Source of the DNA: Polyangiaceae bacterium
GTDB taxonomy: Bacteria; Myxococcota_A; Polyangia; Polyangiales; Polyangiaceae
Assembly (NCBI GenBank): GCA_023150915.1
Contig: JAKLKA010000073.1
Location: 1-34,953, forward strand
Length of the DNA: 34,953 nucleotides
Direction: 5' to 3'
Of the stretch, positions 13,451 through 21,681 are shown piece after piece (the stretch's first letter is position 1; each line of letters begins with the position of its first letter). The translations under genes were made by a program, and so were the position numbers. The notes under the pieces were generated by a model that saw only the letters and a list, made by a program, of their open reading frames with translations, searched no databases and was not told the origin of the DNA.

Positions 13451-15469
13451 TCACTCGACGGCAGGCGGGAACACGCCCTTGCCCTTGGCCTTCTCGCAGC
13501 CGCGCTCGGCGTTGGTCGAGCCGTCCTCGGTCTTCACGACCTTGAACTCCACGCGGCGGTTCTTCTCCCACGCGGTGGCGTTGTGGCCCTCGTCGAGCGG
13601 GCAGTACTCGCCGTACCCCTGCGAGACCAGCCGCGACTTGGCGACCCCACGGCTGACCAGCGCGTCGACCACGCTGGCCGCGCGATCCCGCGTCAGCTTC
13701 AGGTTGTAGTCGTCGCTCGAGCGCTCGTCGGCGTGACCGGCGACCTCGACCATCTGGAACTCGGGGTGACCCTTCAGGGTCGCGGCCACCGCGTCGAGGA
13801 TGCCGTCCGACTCGGGCAAGATCTTCGCGCTGTTGGTCTCGAACATCACCTTGTCCAAGATGATGATGTCCGAGCCTTCGATCAGCACCTTGCCCTTGTC
13901 CGGGCAGCCGTCTTCGTCCTCGAAACCGTTGTAGGTCTCGGGATCGTTCGGGCACTTGTCCTTCACGTCGGGGATCTGATCTTTGTCGTTGTCGGGGTCG
14001 GGGCAGCCGTCGGTGTCCTCGAAGTTGTCCTTGTCTTCGGGGTCGAGCGGACAGCTGTCGTCTTTGTCCAAGATGCCGTCTTTGTCGTTGTCCGGCTCGG
14101 GGCAGCCGTCCTTGTCCTCGAAGCCGTCGCGGTCTTCCGGATCGTCGGGGCACTTGTCGCGCGAGTCGAGGATGCCGTCACCGTCGCGATCACCGTCTTG
14201 ACCCTCGGGGCAGCCGTCCTCGTCCTCGTCGCCATCGCGGTCCTCGGGCGTGTTCGGGCAGCGGTCGTCGACGTCCAAGATGCCGTCGTTGTCGTTGTCC
14301 GGTTCGGGGCAACCGTCTTCGTCGCGGAAGCCGTCGAAGTCCTCGGGGTCGTCGGGGCACTGGTCGAGGTCGTCTTTGTAACCGTCGCCGTCGCGGTCAC
14401 CAATGCTGGGCTCGAACACGAAGCCCAGCACCATGCGGACGTCGGCGGCCTCGTAGCCGGTCATGAATGCGCGGCTGCCGCCACCCATCATCAGGTAGCT
14501 GTTGCGCTCGACGAACAGCTTGATTCCGCCGAGGAACTCCTGGCTGAGCTTCTGCTTCGAGTCGCTCTTCCCGTCCAGCAGGTAGGTGCCATAGGTCTCG
14601 ACCACCAGGTCGAGCGGGTCGATCACGCGGTAGGCGATGCCCGCACCGAAGGTGGCCAGGTTGCCGCCTTCCAGCTTGCCTTCCGCGAGCTGATTTCGTC
14701 CGGCGTTGTCCAGCTCGAACTTCGGGTTCTTGCCGGTGTGCCCGCGATAACCGGCGTCGAGGCCGATCTTCAGGCGCTTCGACGAGCCGAAGCGGTTCTC
14801 GAACACCACGTGCGGCCAGTACCAGCCGCCGGGATCGGCACCCAGCTCTCGCGGTGCGTCGCCGACCGGCACGCCGCCCTGCACCACGATGGCAAGGCCC
14901 GGGCCACGGTCCACGCGCGTCAGGCGAAGCTTGCCTTGCAGAGCCACGGTGCTGATCTTCTGCGAGTCGAGCTTCCCGGTGTCGTAGGTGTCGTTGGTGG
15001 CGCCGATCTCGTTGGCCTCGTTGCCCGCCATCAAGATCACGGGCACGGTGATGCCGATGCTTCCGATGTTGGCGATGCCGTAGTTGAAGCCGAACGTCCC
15101 CTGGAACGAGTTCTTGACCAAGGCGTCCACGCCGCGATCCAGACTCTGCCCGCCATTCGGGCAGGCCGACTCGCCGGGCCCCCCGCAGGCGTCGCGCTCG
15201 TCGTTGGTGCGCAGCAGGTTCCGGCCATAGTCGAGCACCAGGCCGAAGCTGATGTCGTTGGCGCCGAGAATGTCGGAGCCGTTGATCGACATGAACCCCT
15301 TCGAGTCGATGGCCGGACGGAACAGGTGGGTGTCGAGACCCTCTCCGTTCTTGTCGGCGACCCGCGGCTCTTGCGCGAACGTCACCCCAGAAACCGCGAG
15401 CAGCGTGCCGACGCCCGCCGCGGTCCGCACCCATCGCTGCAGCCGTCTGCTGCCGCTATCCCTTCGCAT
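13451..15469 (-). CDS. OmpA-family outer-membrane protein with TSP type-3 repeats
   Basis: 672 residues. Signal peptide of about 33 residues ends TFA before QEPRV. Residues 35-350 form a beta-rich region reminiscent of a transmembrane barrel. Residues 356-526 are about eight acidic thrombospondin type-3 calcium-binding units such as DRDGDGYKDDLDQCPDDPED and DNDKDGILDKDDSCP. Residues 530-650 are the OmpA C-terminal peptidoglycan-binding domain, with GHADERS, YNLKLTRDRAASVV and NRRVEFKV. ATG 15469 has AGAGGAG about 10 bases upstream. Such proteins tie outer membrane to peptidoglycan. A consensus -35 element precedes it and a hairpin follows it. It stands divergent to the zinc-ribbon protein gene. 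Confidence 0.93.
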   Translation of the reverse strand: MRRDSGSRRLQRWVRTAAGVGTLLAVSGVTFAQEPRVADKNGEGLDTHLFRPAIDSKGFMSINGSDILGANDISFGLVLDYGRNLLRTNDERDACGGPGESACPNGGQSLDRGVDALVKNSFQGTFGFNYGIANIGSIGITVPVILMAGNEANEIGATNDTYDTGKLDSQKISTVALQGKLRLTRVDRGPGLAIVVQGGVPVGDAPRELGADPGGWYWPHVVFENRFGSSKRLKIGLDAGYRGHTGKNPKFELDNAGRNQLAEGKLEGGNLATFGAGIAYRVIDPLDLVVETYGTYLLDGKSDSKQKLSQEFLGGIKLFVERNSYLMMGGGSRAFMTGYEAADVRMVLGFVFEPSIGDRDGDGYKDDLDQCPDDPEDFDGFRDEDGCPEPDNDNDGILDVDDRCPNTPEDRDGDEDEDGCPEGQDGDRDGDGILDSRDKCPDDPEDRDGFEDKDGCPEPDNDKDGILDKDDSCPLDPEDKDNFEDTDGCPDPDNDKDQIPDVKDKCPNDPETYNGFEDEDGCPDKGKVLIEGSDIIILDKVMFETNSAKILPESDGILDAVAATLKGHPEFQMVEVAGHADERSSDDYNLKLTRDRAASVVDALVSRGVAKSRLVSQGYGEYCPLDEGHNATAWEKNRRVEFKVVKTEDGSTNAERGCEKAKGKGVFPPAVE
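13890..14402 (-). repeat. DNA-level repeats encoding TSP3 calcium-binding units
   Basis: A run of similar 36- and 72-base units repeatedly containing GGGCAGCCGTC and GTCGTTGTC on the plus strand. They encode DGCPEPDNDxDGI and CPxDPED motifs of the OmpA-like protein. The repetition is protein-driven and in frame. Confidence 0.88.
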
Positions 15470-15556
15470 CGTCAGCGCGCTCCTCTCTCGCAAACGGCCT
15501 CGCTCTTCTCCGTGTGTCGGCGGAAGCCTGCGAAAATCCAAGAGTAGTTCGGGCGG

Positions 15557-15586
15557 ACCGTAGCAGAGGCCGATTTTGGGTGTCAA
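15557..15586 (-). promoter_or_regulatory. Candidate promoter of the ompA-like gene
   Basis: On the minus strand TTGACA (15586-15581, perfect -35) is followed after 18 bases by TACGGT (15562-15557, 3 of 6). This places transcription start about 80 bases before ATG 15469. Confidence 0.45.
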
Positions 15587-15635
15587 CGCGACCCGGCCCG
15601 AGCAGCGGGGATCTGCTACGCTGGGCGAAGCTCCC

Positions 15636-16280
15636 GTGAGGCTGACGGTCGCGGTCGCCCTATTTGCCGCCGCTACGGTACTGTCGGACAGCTCCATTCT
15701 GTGGGCGGCGCCGACGGCTACCGAAGCGGCGGAGCCAGCCCCCCGGGCGGCGCAGCCCAGCGACCGGCGGCGGCTGTTCGTCGGGGTGGTGGGCCTGGCG
15801 GCGCTGGTCTTCGGGATCACCGGGCTTTGGCTGCTGCGCCGGCAAAAAGCTCGCGCGCAGACATCACCAGACCCCGAGCCCGTGGCCCCTGCGCCGCTGG
15901 TGACCCGCGTGGTCGCCGCGGCCCGGCCCCCCGAAGCGCCGGCCCCGGCCGACGCGGTGATGCTCTGCCCGACCTGCCGCGCCGAGTACAGAACGCCAGC
16001 GCGCTTCTGTAAGTTCGATGGAAACCGCCTGGTCCTGGGGCAGAGCTCCGAGGGGCGCGGTCCGAGCGGGGGTGTGTGCCCGGTGTGCGAGCAGGGATTC
16101 GATCCCGGGATTACCGAGTGTCCGCTGCACGACGAGGAGCTGGTCCCCGCCGGCGCGCCACACTCGGCAGAGCGGCCCAGCGGGCAATACCCCAAGATCT
16201 GTCCGACTTGCGGAGTCCAGTACCCGAACGGCTCGGGTTTCTGCGGGGCGGACGGGTCAGCGCTGGTCACCGTGAACTGA
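15636..16280 (+). CDS. Membrane protein with C-terminal double zinc-ribbon
   Basis: 214 residues from GTG 15636, which gives RLTVAVALFAAATVLS, a signal peptide or first helix; an upstream TTG at 15576 is a weaker choice. A second hydrophobic segment (LFVGVVGLAALVFGITGLWLL) follows. The C-terminal 100 residues contain three similar CPxC units: LCPTCRAEYRTPARFCKFDG, VCPVCEQGFDPGITECPLHD and ICPTCGVQYPNGSGFCGADG, each a CxxC...C(xx)D/H zinc-ribbon-like block. The protein starts 166 bases from the divergent OmpA gene and lies 82 bases upstream of the AgmX-like gene on the same strand. Function unknown. The repeated CP-C-x-x-x-F/Y pattern resembles zinc-ribbon parts found in myxobacterial kinases and signalling proteins. 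Confidence 0.8.
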   Translation: MRLTVAVALFAAATVLSDSSILWAAPTATEAAEPAPRAAQPSDRRRLFVGVVGLAALVFGITGLWLLRRQKARAQTSPDPEPVAPAPLVTRVVAAARPPEAPAPADAVMLCPTCRAEYRTPARFCKFDGNRLVLGQSSEGRGPSGGVCPVCEQGFDPGITECPLHDEELVPAGAPHSAERPSGQYPKICPTCGVQYPNGSGFCGADGSALVTVN

Positions 16281-16321
16281 AGAGGGGATCTTGTCACTTC
16301 GCCTGAACGGCCGACTTGGTT

Positions 16322-16327
16322 TAGATT
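16322..16327 (+). promoter_or_regulatory. Possible -10 element before the AgmX-like gene
   Basis: TAGATT at 16322-16327 lies in an unusually AT-rich patch (TTTAGATTTT) 36 bases before ATG 16363. No good -35 is present at 16-18 bases; TTGTCA at 16291 is too far. Confidence 0.28.
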
Positions 16328-16362
16328 TTGGGCTCTAGCCCCGAGTTGGGAGCCGAAGCACG

Positions 16363-17904
16363 ATGAAGATCACTTGCCAGTCATGTGGCGCGAAATACGC
16401 GATTGCGGACGAGAAGGTCCGAGGTCGCCGCGTCAAGGTTCGCTGCAAAGGCTGCAACGAGCCCATCGTCGTAGACGGCTACACCGAGCCGGATCAGTTC
16501 GGCGCCGACGCCGGCAGCGCCGCGGCGGGTGGCAACGCCGACACGTGGAGCGTCAACCTGAGCGAGACCGACCAGCGCTCGATGACCACTCACGAGATCG
16601 TCGATGCGTGGAACGCGGGGCAGATCCCGGCCGACGCCTTCGTGTGGAAAGAGGGCATGGGCGACTGGCTGCCGCTGGCCTCGGCACCCGAGCTGACTCC
16701 GTACCTGTCGGCGCCCCAGCACTCGGCGCCGGTGCAGGCCGAGCCCGAGCCGGCGCCCGCGCCGGCGCCCGCGTTCGGCTTCTCGCCGCCGGCCGGGCAG
16801 GTCGCGGCGCGCGTCGAGAAGAGCCGGGGCGCGGCAGACATCTTCGGCAGCGCCGCGCTGGCTGGCTCGGACGGCGATGTCGCGGCGCCCGCAGAGGCTG
16901 CTTACGACGCGCAGCCCACCGGTGCGAGGAACGAGAACTCGGTCCTGTTCTCGCTCGACGCGCTCAAGGCGGGCGTGGGCCCAGCCGCCAAGGCGGCGGC
17001 CCCCTCGCCACGCGGGAGGGCACAGCCCGCCCACGAGGAGAAGGCCGATCTCGACGACATCATGAACATGGGCGGCGGCGGCATGGGTGGGCCGCTGTTC
17101 GGCATGGGCGCCAACCAAGCCCTGCTCTCGGCTCCGCCGCCTCCGCCCGATCCGCCGCCGCGCCCCAGCATTCCGAGCGAGATGCCCGCGGCGTTCGGCA
17201 GCATGCCGCCCCCGGCCTACGCGCAGCCGAAGAAGAGCAACGCCATGATCTTCGTCGTCGGCGGCGGCGTGGCGTTGCTGGCCGTGATCGCCATCGTGAT
17301 CGGCGTGTTCGCGCTGCGCAGCGGAAAGGCCGAAGAAGCCAAGGCCGAGGTCAAAGACAAGGGCTCGGAGAGCGGGAAGAGCGGCAGCGCCAGCCCCGAC
17401 ACGAAGAAGGAAGAGCGGCCCAGCGACGGCGACAAGAAGCCGGAGGAAGCCAAGGCGGGCGACCCGTCGGCCGCCCCGGCGGCCTCTGGCGGCGAAAAGA
17501 AAGAAGTCACCGAAGAGGAAAAGAAGCGCTTCGCCGAGGCGATGAAGAAGAAGGAAGAAGAGGCCGGCAAGAAGCCCGAAGAGAAGAAGGAAGAGCCGAC
17601 CGCGAAGAAGGAAGAGCCTTCGACCGGTGTCGCTTCGTTCAACAAGGGGGCGGCCATCGCCGCCCTCGGCGCCGCCGCGGCCCAGGCCTCTGGCTGCAAG
17701 CGCCCGGGCGGCCCTACCGGCGGCGGCAAGGCAGTCGTCACCTTCGCGCCTTCGGGTCGTGTCACCACCGCCAACGTCAGCGGTGGCGAGTATCCAGGCA
17801 CGCCGGTGGGCAGCTGCGTGGCGGGCGTGTTCCGTCGCGCTCAGGTCCCCGCGTTCCAGGGGGATCCGGTCACGGTGAGCAAGGCGTTCAGCATCTCACC
17901 GTGA
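16363..17904 (+). CDS. AgmX/GltJ-like protein: zinc ribbon, GYF, TM, TonB-like C-terminus
   Basis: 513 residues. The N-terminus is an MJ0042-type zinc ribbon (C5, C8, C28, C31: MKITCQSCGAKYAIADEKVR then VKVRCKGC). A GYF_2 domain follows at 61-111 (TWSVNL..., VWKEGMGDWLPL). A long Ala/Pro linker leads to one transmembrane helix at about 294-317, then a Lys/Glu-rich stretch of 100 residues and a C-terminal domain (425-513). That domain has GCKRPGG, a GRVTTANVSG strand and GSCVAGVFRRAQVPAF, the pattern of AgmX/PglI C-terminal domains, which resemble TonB. In Myxococcus xanthus AgmX (GltJ) has this same domain order and links the cytoplasmic motility regulator to the envelope. Here it stands alone, with no other glt gene in the window, so it may be a paralog of different function. 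Confidence 0.88.
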   Translation: MKITCQSCGAKYAIADEKVRGRRVKVRCKGCNEPIVVDGYTEPDQFGADAGSAAAGGNADTWSVNLSETDQRSMTTHEIVDAWNAGQIPADAFVWKEGMGDWLPLASAPELTPYLSAPQHSAPVQAEPEPAPAPAPAFGFSPPAGQVAARVEKSRGAADIFGSAALAGSDGDVAAPAEAAYDAQPTGARNENSVLFSLDALKAGVGPAAKAAAPSPRGRAQPAHEEKADLDDIMNMGGGGMGGPLFGMGANQALLSAPPPPPDPPPRPSIPSEMPAAFGSMPPPAYAQPKKSNAMIFVVGGGVALLAVIAIVIGVFALRSGKAEEAKAEVKDKGSESGKSGSASPDTKKEERPSDGDKKPEEAKAGDPSAAPAASGGEKKEVTEEEKKRFAEAMKKKEEEAGKKPEEKKEEPTAKKEEPSTGVASFNKGAAIAALGAAAAQASGCKRPGGPTGGGKAVVTFAPSGRVTTANVSGGEYPGTPVGSCVAGVFRRAQVPAFQGDPVTVSKAFSISP

Positions 17905-17940
17905 GCTTGGGTGCCAAGCGGGCGTCGGGTGACGCCCGCT
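17905..17940. terminator. Two overlapping hairpins between convergent genes
   Basis: GCTTGG (17905-17910), loop GTG, CCAAGC (17914-17919) forms a 6-bp stem. AGCGGGCGTC (17917-17926), loop GGGT, GACGCCCGCT (17931-17940) forms a perfect 10-bp stem. The two share AGC (17917-17919), so they exclude each other. Located just after the AgmX-like stop and 12 bases before the Kazal gene stop, it probably ends transcription from both sides. No U tract. Confidence 0.7.
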
Positions 17941-17951
17941 CGCGCAGCGGG

Positions 17952-19286
17952 TCAAGGGGTGACGCAGCCGCAGCCGCACTCGTTCGAGAACGAGACGGCG
18001 GGCGGCGTGCAGTAGTACTTCACCAGCATGCACTTTTCGGGGCTCTGCGCGGCCCAGGTCTTCTTCGGATCGGTGTAGTCGCAGAGCGGCTTGCAAGCAC
18101 CGGCGGTGTAGTAACCCTTGCTCTCGCCCGCGCTGCCGGCGTCGGCCATGACCGCGCCCTGGAAGCCACACGCGCTCGAGTAGGTCTTGGGCGCCTCGCT
18201 CTTGATCGTGCCGCACACCGGCTTGTAAATCGCGGGGCACGCCACCGGCTCGTCGCAGTGACCGCCGCGGATCTCGGAGCTGGACAGGTTCGAGAGCACC
18301 GAGCCGAGCCACGACTCGGCCTCGCCCTTGGCGTCGAAGTTCTTCACGTAGACGGTGGGTGAATTCACGTCCGGCGGGCTGAGCCAGCCGATGGCGCAAT
18401 ACCCATCGGGACACGCGCCAGCCCAGAACTTACCCTTGCTCTCGCCACTGGAGCCGGCGGCGGTGCGCACCACCTTCTGGAACTCGCACAGGCTGGTGTA
18501 GGTGGCCTCTTTGTCGGTGGCGATCGGAACGCCGCACACCGGCGGGTCGGTGGCCGGGCACGCCTTTGCGTTCTTCGACTCGCAGCTGCCATAGCCCACG
18601 CCGCTGGCATTGACCTCGGGGTCGGCCTTCACCCACGCCTCGGCCGCGGCCATGTCGTCGTGGGCGAAGTTCTTGGCGTAGTAGCGGCCGTCGGTGGTGG
18701 TGTATTCCGCGCAGATGGGCAGGTCGACGCAGATGCCGGTCTTGCACGGCGCCTGCTTGCACATCGGCAGCGCGCAGGCCTTGCCAAGACCGCAGTCGGC
18801 GTCCACGTTGCACTCTTTCGAGCACGCGGCCGAGAGGGTGTAGGAATAGCTGGTGTGCACCTTCTCGTACCAAACCGGCGAGACGAAGACCCAGTAGTCG
18901 CCGGCCGTGGCCAGCTGGGCAGACAGCGTCACTTCACCCGTGGTCGAGTGCTTCCAGTCGACGAGCTTGCCGCTCGAGTCGAGCACCATCAAGAACGCGC
19001 CCAGCTGCTTGGGCCAGCTGGCGTTGACGGTGAAGGTCGCTTCGGTGGCAACGTTGGCCGAGAAGCGATAGACGTGACGCCGGCTCTTCGGCTTCACGCT
19101 GTTCTTCAGGCCACCGGTCTGGCAGTCGAAGTCCCAGTCGTAGTAGCGCCAGCCGCCCGCGAAGTGCGTCTCTTCACCCAGGGCGCTGGTGGGCTCGCTC
19201 TCTTCCGGGGCCTCGGCAGTTGCCGCGCAGCCCGCGAGGGACGCGAGAGAGAGTCCGAAACCGACCAAGAAAGCTCTTTTCAACAT
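17952..19286 (-). CDS. Lipoprotein with two Kazal-like protease-inhibitor domains
   Basis: 444 residues. Signal peptide ends LASLAGC (C20). Residues 35-155 are beta-rich and resemble a PPC/jelly-roll module (HVYRFSANVATEATFTVNAS, GDYWVFVSP). A Cys-rich connector follows. Two Kazal-like units begin ACPATDPPVCGVP and ACPAIYKPVCGTI; each then shows the YTSLCEF/YSSACGF core and ends ESKGKFW-AGAC or ESKGYYT-AGAC. Kazal domains inhibit serine proteases, so a surface-exposed inhibitor is the likely role, perhaps self-protection by a predatory bacterium. Between and after them lie repeats with YYAKNF/YVKNFDAKGEAESW that look like a second duplicated element. AAGGTGG precedes the ATG. A strong promoter with palindrome lies upstream. 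Confidence 0.86.
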   Translation of the reverse strand: MLKRAFLVGFGLSLASLAGCAATAEAPEESEPTSALGEETHFAGGWRYYDWDFDCQTGGLKNSVKPKSRRHVYRFSANVATEATFTVNASWPKQLGAFLMVLDSSGKLVDWKHSTTGEVTLSAQLATAGDYWVFVSPVWYEKVHTSYSYTLSAACSKECNVDADCGLGKACALPMCKQAPCKTGICVDLPICAEYTTTDGRYYAKNFAHDDMAAAEAWVKADPEVNASGVGYGSCESKNAKACPATDPPVCGVPIATDKEATYTSLCEFQKVVRTAAGSSGESKGKFWAGACPDGYCAIGWLSPPDVNSPTVYVKNFDAKGEAESWLGSVLSNLSSSEIRGGHCDEPVACPAIYKPVCGTIKSEAPKTYSSACGFQGAVMADAGSAGESKGYYTAGACKPLCDYTDPKKTWAAQSPEKCMLVKYYCTPPAVSFSNECGCGCVTP

Positions 19287-19322
19287 GGCGTACCACCTTT
19301 TGGAGCCGGCCCCCTGACAGGC

Positions 19323-19336
19323 CCCTACATGTAGGG
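19323..19336. promoter_or_regulatory. 14-base perfect palindrome at predicted transcription start
   Basis: CCCTACATGTAGGG reads the same on both strands. It lies immediately after the predicted -10 of the Kazal-lipoprotein promoter, covering about +1 to +14. It is nested inside a wider inverted repeat (TGACAGG at 19315-19321, CCTGTCA at 19365-19371). Either an operator for a repressor or a 5'-UTR hairpin. Confidence 0.6.
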
Positions 19337-19343
19337 TGAGCGG

Positions 19344-19372
19344 GGTCTACGCCCCTGCCTCGGCCCTGTCAA
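19344..19372 (-). promoter_or_regulatory. Sigma70-type promoter of the Kazal lipoprotein gene
   Basis: On the minus strand TTGACA (19372-19367, perfect -35), 17-base spacer, TAGACC (19349-19344, 3 of 6). Predicted start near 19337, giving a 5' leader of about 50 bases before ATG 19286. It lies between the RecD2 and Kazal genes, so the latter has its own promoter. Confidence 0.55.
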
Positions 19373-19399
19373 GCCACGATAACGCATCGCGCTATTCGG

Positions 19400-21574
19400 C
19401 TACTTTCCGCTGGTTTCTCGGAGGCGCTCGCGCAGGCGGGTGCTGCGCTCTTCGCGCCGGACTTCAGACAGGGCGAGCCGGAGCGCCCGCGGGTCGGTGA
19501 CCACCACGCACAGCCGCTTGGCGCGCGTCACCGCGGTGTAGAGCAAGTTGCGGCTGAGCATCACGAAGTGCGCCGCCGACAGCAAGAGCACCACCGCCGG
19601 GTACTCGCTGCCCTGGCTCTTGTGGATGCTGGTGGCGTACGCGAGCGTCAAGCTCTCGAGATCGGTGTCTTCCAGATCCACCTCGCGCCCGTCGAAGCGC
19701 ACCCGCACCCGTCGCTCGGCCGGGTCGACCGCGACGACCACCCCGAGGTCGCCGTTGTACACGTCGCGCTCGTAGTCGTTCTTGGTCTGCATCACCTTGT
19801 CGCCCACGCGCAGCTTCTGCCCGCGCGACTCGAGGAACGGCCCTTCGGGGTTGAGCGCTGCTTGAAGCTTCTCGTTCAGCACCTGCGTTCCCGCGGGCCC
19901 ACGGTGCATCGGGGTGAGCACCTGAATGTCGCTCACCGGGTCGAGCCCGAATCGCTTCGCGATGCGCTTGGCCGCGAGATCGACGACCAGCGTCGCCGCC
20001 TCTTCCGGGTCGCGACGCTGCACCACGAAGAAGTCCGCGCCGGGTGACTCGGCATCGGCGCTCACCGGCGGCTCGCCCACCAGAATGCGGTGGGCGTTGT
20101 CGACGATCCTACTCTGGCTACCCTGGCGGAAGATCTCGTTCAGGCGCACGACGCGCACGGCCCGGCTGTCGATCAGATCGCGTAGCAGCGCGCCCGGCCC
20201 CACGCTGGGAAGCTGGTCGGCGTCGCCCACGATCACCCAGCGGGCCGGCGACGGAATGGCAGACACCAGCGCCGTTCCCAGCGGCAGATCGATCATCGAT
20301 GCCTCGTCCACGATCACGGCATCCACGTCGAGCGGGGTGCCGGCGTTGCGCTGGAACTGGGCCGAGCGCGGCTCGAACTCGAGCAAGCGGTGAAGGGTGG
20401 TGGCCTCGCGCCCGGTGGCTTCCGACAGCCGTTTTGCAGCCCGCCCGGTGGGCGCGGCCAGCCGGGTCGACAGCCGGGCGGCCTCGAACACGCTGAGCAC
20501 CGCCCGCACGATGGTGGTCTTGCCCACGCCCGGGCCGCCGGTGATGACCAGCACCTTCTCGCTCGCGGCGGCCTCGACCGCGGCGCGCTGCGCCGGCGCC
20601 AGCGACAGGCTGCGGCGCTTCTCGAACGCCTCGACGGCGGCATCGAGCCCGGCAAGGCGCGGGGCGGGGGTGGCCAAGAGCCGCCGCAGGTTCTGGGCGA
20701 AGCTGACCTCGGCCGCGTGCAGCCGCCAGAGAAACGCGAAGTCGTCTTCGACCACCACCCGCTCGCTGGCGCGCAGCGCGTCCACCGCGGCTTCCACGTG
20801 CGCGCCGTCGATCTCCAGCATCTGCGCCGAACGCTCGACCAGCACCGAGCGCGGCACCGCCACGTGCCCTTGCTCGGACAGCGAGCCCAGCTCGTGCAGC
20901 ACACCGGCCTGAGCGCGCTCGGGGTGATCGCCCGCGATGCCCAGCGAGCGGGCGATGCGGTCGGCCGTCTTGAAGCCCACGCCGTGCACCTCGAGCGCCA
21001 AGCGATACGGCGAGCGCTGCACCACGCTGGCGCTCTTGTCGCCGTAACGCTGAAAGATGCGCGCGGCGAGGGCCGGCGAGGCGCCGTGGGTCTGGAGCAG
21101 CACCATCACGTTGGCGATGGCCCGGTGTTCCACCCACGCCTTCTTGATCTCGGCAACGCGTCGCGCGCCGATCCCCGGCACCCGGCCCAGGCGCTCGGGA
21201 TCGGTGTCGAGCACCTTCAGCGAATCCATGCCGAAGGTCGCCACGATGCGCTTGGCGAACCCCGGACCGATCCCCGGGATCAACCCCGACCCCAGGTACT
21301 TCTCCAGCCCCACCAGGGTGGCCGGCTCGATGGCCACCAGCGACTCGGCGCGGAACTGCTCGCCCCGCCGCGGGTCGCGAACGAAGTCACCGGTGACCCG
21401 CACGCGCGTTCCGGGGCCGACCGCCTGGAAGTTCCCGACCACCACGATGGGGCCGGGTTGCTTCGGATCGTCGAGCGCGCCGACACGCAGCACCCGAAAG
21501 CCCGACTCTTCGTTCTCGAAGGTCACGCGCTCGACTTGACCGGTGAGGGTGGTCGACACCGGGGGAAGGTACAC
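19400..21574 (-). CDS. recD2: RecD2-type ATP-dependent DNA helicase
   Basis: 724 residues, standard length. RecD2 is a 5'-3' superfamily 1B helicase acting outside RecBCD in DNA repair. An N-terminal OB-like segment (TLTGQVERVTFENEESGFRV) and helix-hairpin-helix elements (GIGPGFAKRI near 101, VPGIGARRV near 132, HGVGFKTADRIA near 197) precede the motor. Walker A TGGPGVGKTT is at 345-354, motif Ia AAPTGRAAKRL, Walker B IVDEASMID (421-429), the GDADQLPSVGPG motif, and a C-terminal YATSIHKSQGSEYPAV UvrD-C-like motif. Start is GTG 21574. The divergent MYXO-CTERM gene starts 108 bases away. No RecB or RecC is seen in this window, consistent with the RecBC-independent type. Confidence 0.96.
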   Translation of the reverse strand: MYLPPVSTTLTGQVERVTFENEESGFRVLRVGALDDPKQPGPIVVVGNFQAVGPGTRVRVTGDFVRDPRRGEQFRAESLVAIEPATLVGLEKYLGSGLIPGIGPGFAKRIVATFGMDSLKVLDTDPERLGRVPGIGARRVAEIKKAWVEHRAIANVMVLLQTHGASPALAARIFQRYGDKSASVVQRSPYRLALEVHGVGFKTADRIARSLGIAGDHPERAQAGVLHELGSLSEQGHVAVPRSVLVERSAQMLEIDGAHVEAAVDALRASERVVVEDDFAFLWRLHAAEVSFAQNLRRLLATPAPRLAGLDAAVEAFEKRRSLSLAPAQRAAVEAAASEKVLVITGGPGVGKTTIVRAVLSVFEAARLSTRLAAPTGRAAKRLSEATGREATTLHRLLEFEPRSAQFQRNAGTPLDVDAVIVDEASMIDLPLGTALVSAIPSPARWVIVGDADQLPSVGPGALLRDLIDSRAVRVVRLNEIFRQGSQSRIVDNAHRILVGEPPVSADAESPGADFFVVQRRDPEEAATLVVDLAAKRIAKRFGLDPVSDIQVLTPMHRGPAGTQVLNEKLQAALNPEGPFLESRGQKLRVGDKVMQTKNDYERDVYNGDLGVVVAVDPAERRVRVRFDGREVDLEDTDLESLTLAYATSIHKSQGSEYPAVVLLLSAAHFVMLSRNLLYTAVTRAKRLCVVVTDPRALRLALSEVRREERSTRLRERLRETSGK

Positions 21575-21681
21575 CGCGTTTCAGCTCACGGACACCGGGT
21601 TTCGGCCCCGGCGCCGCCCGAAGACCCCGCCGTTGCCCCGTCGGCGGCCGCCCGGGATGCGACCGCTGCTACCCTTCCCCC

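Noticed and set aside
13890-14402. CRISPR-like array
   Set aside because: Repetition is explained by TSP3 protein repeats in frame with the OmpA-like gene.
12944-15547. Long plus-strand open frame over the OmpA gene
   Set aside because: It is a mirror of the acidic TSP3 coding repeats (Val/Ala-rich); the minus strand has signal peptide, TSP3 and OmpA motifs.
16291-16327. TTGTCA with TAGATT as a promoter pair
   Set aside because: Spacing is 25 bases, too long for a sigma70 promoter.
21575-21681. Promoter search between RecD2 and the MYXO-CTERM gene
   Set aside because: No pair of -35 and -10 elements at acceptable spacing was found on either strand.
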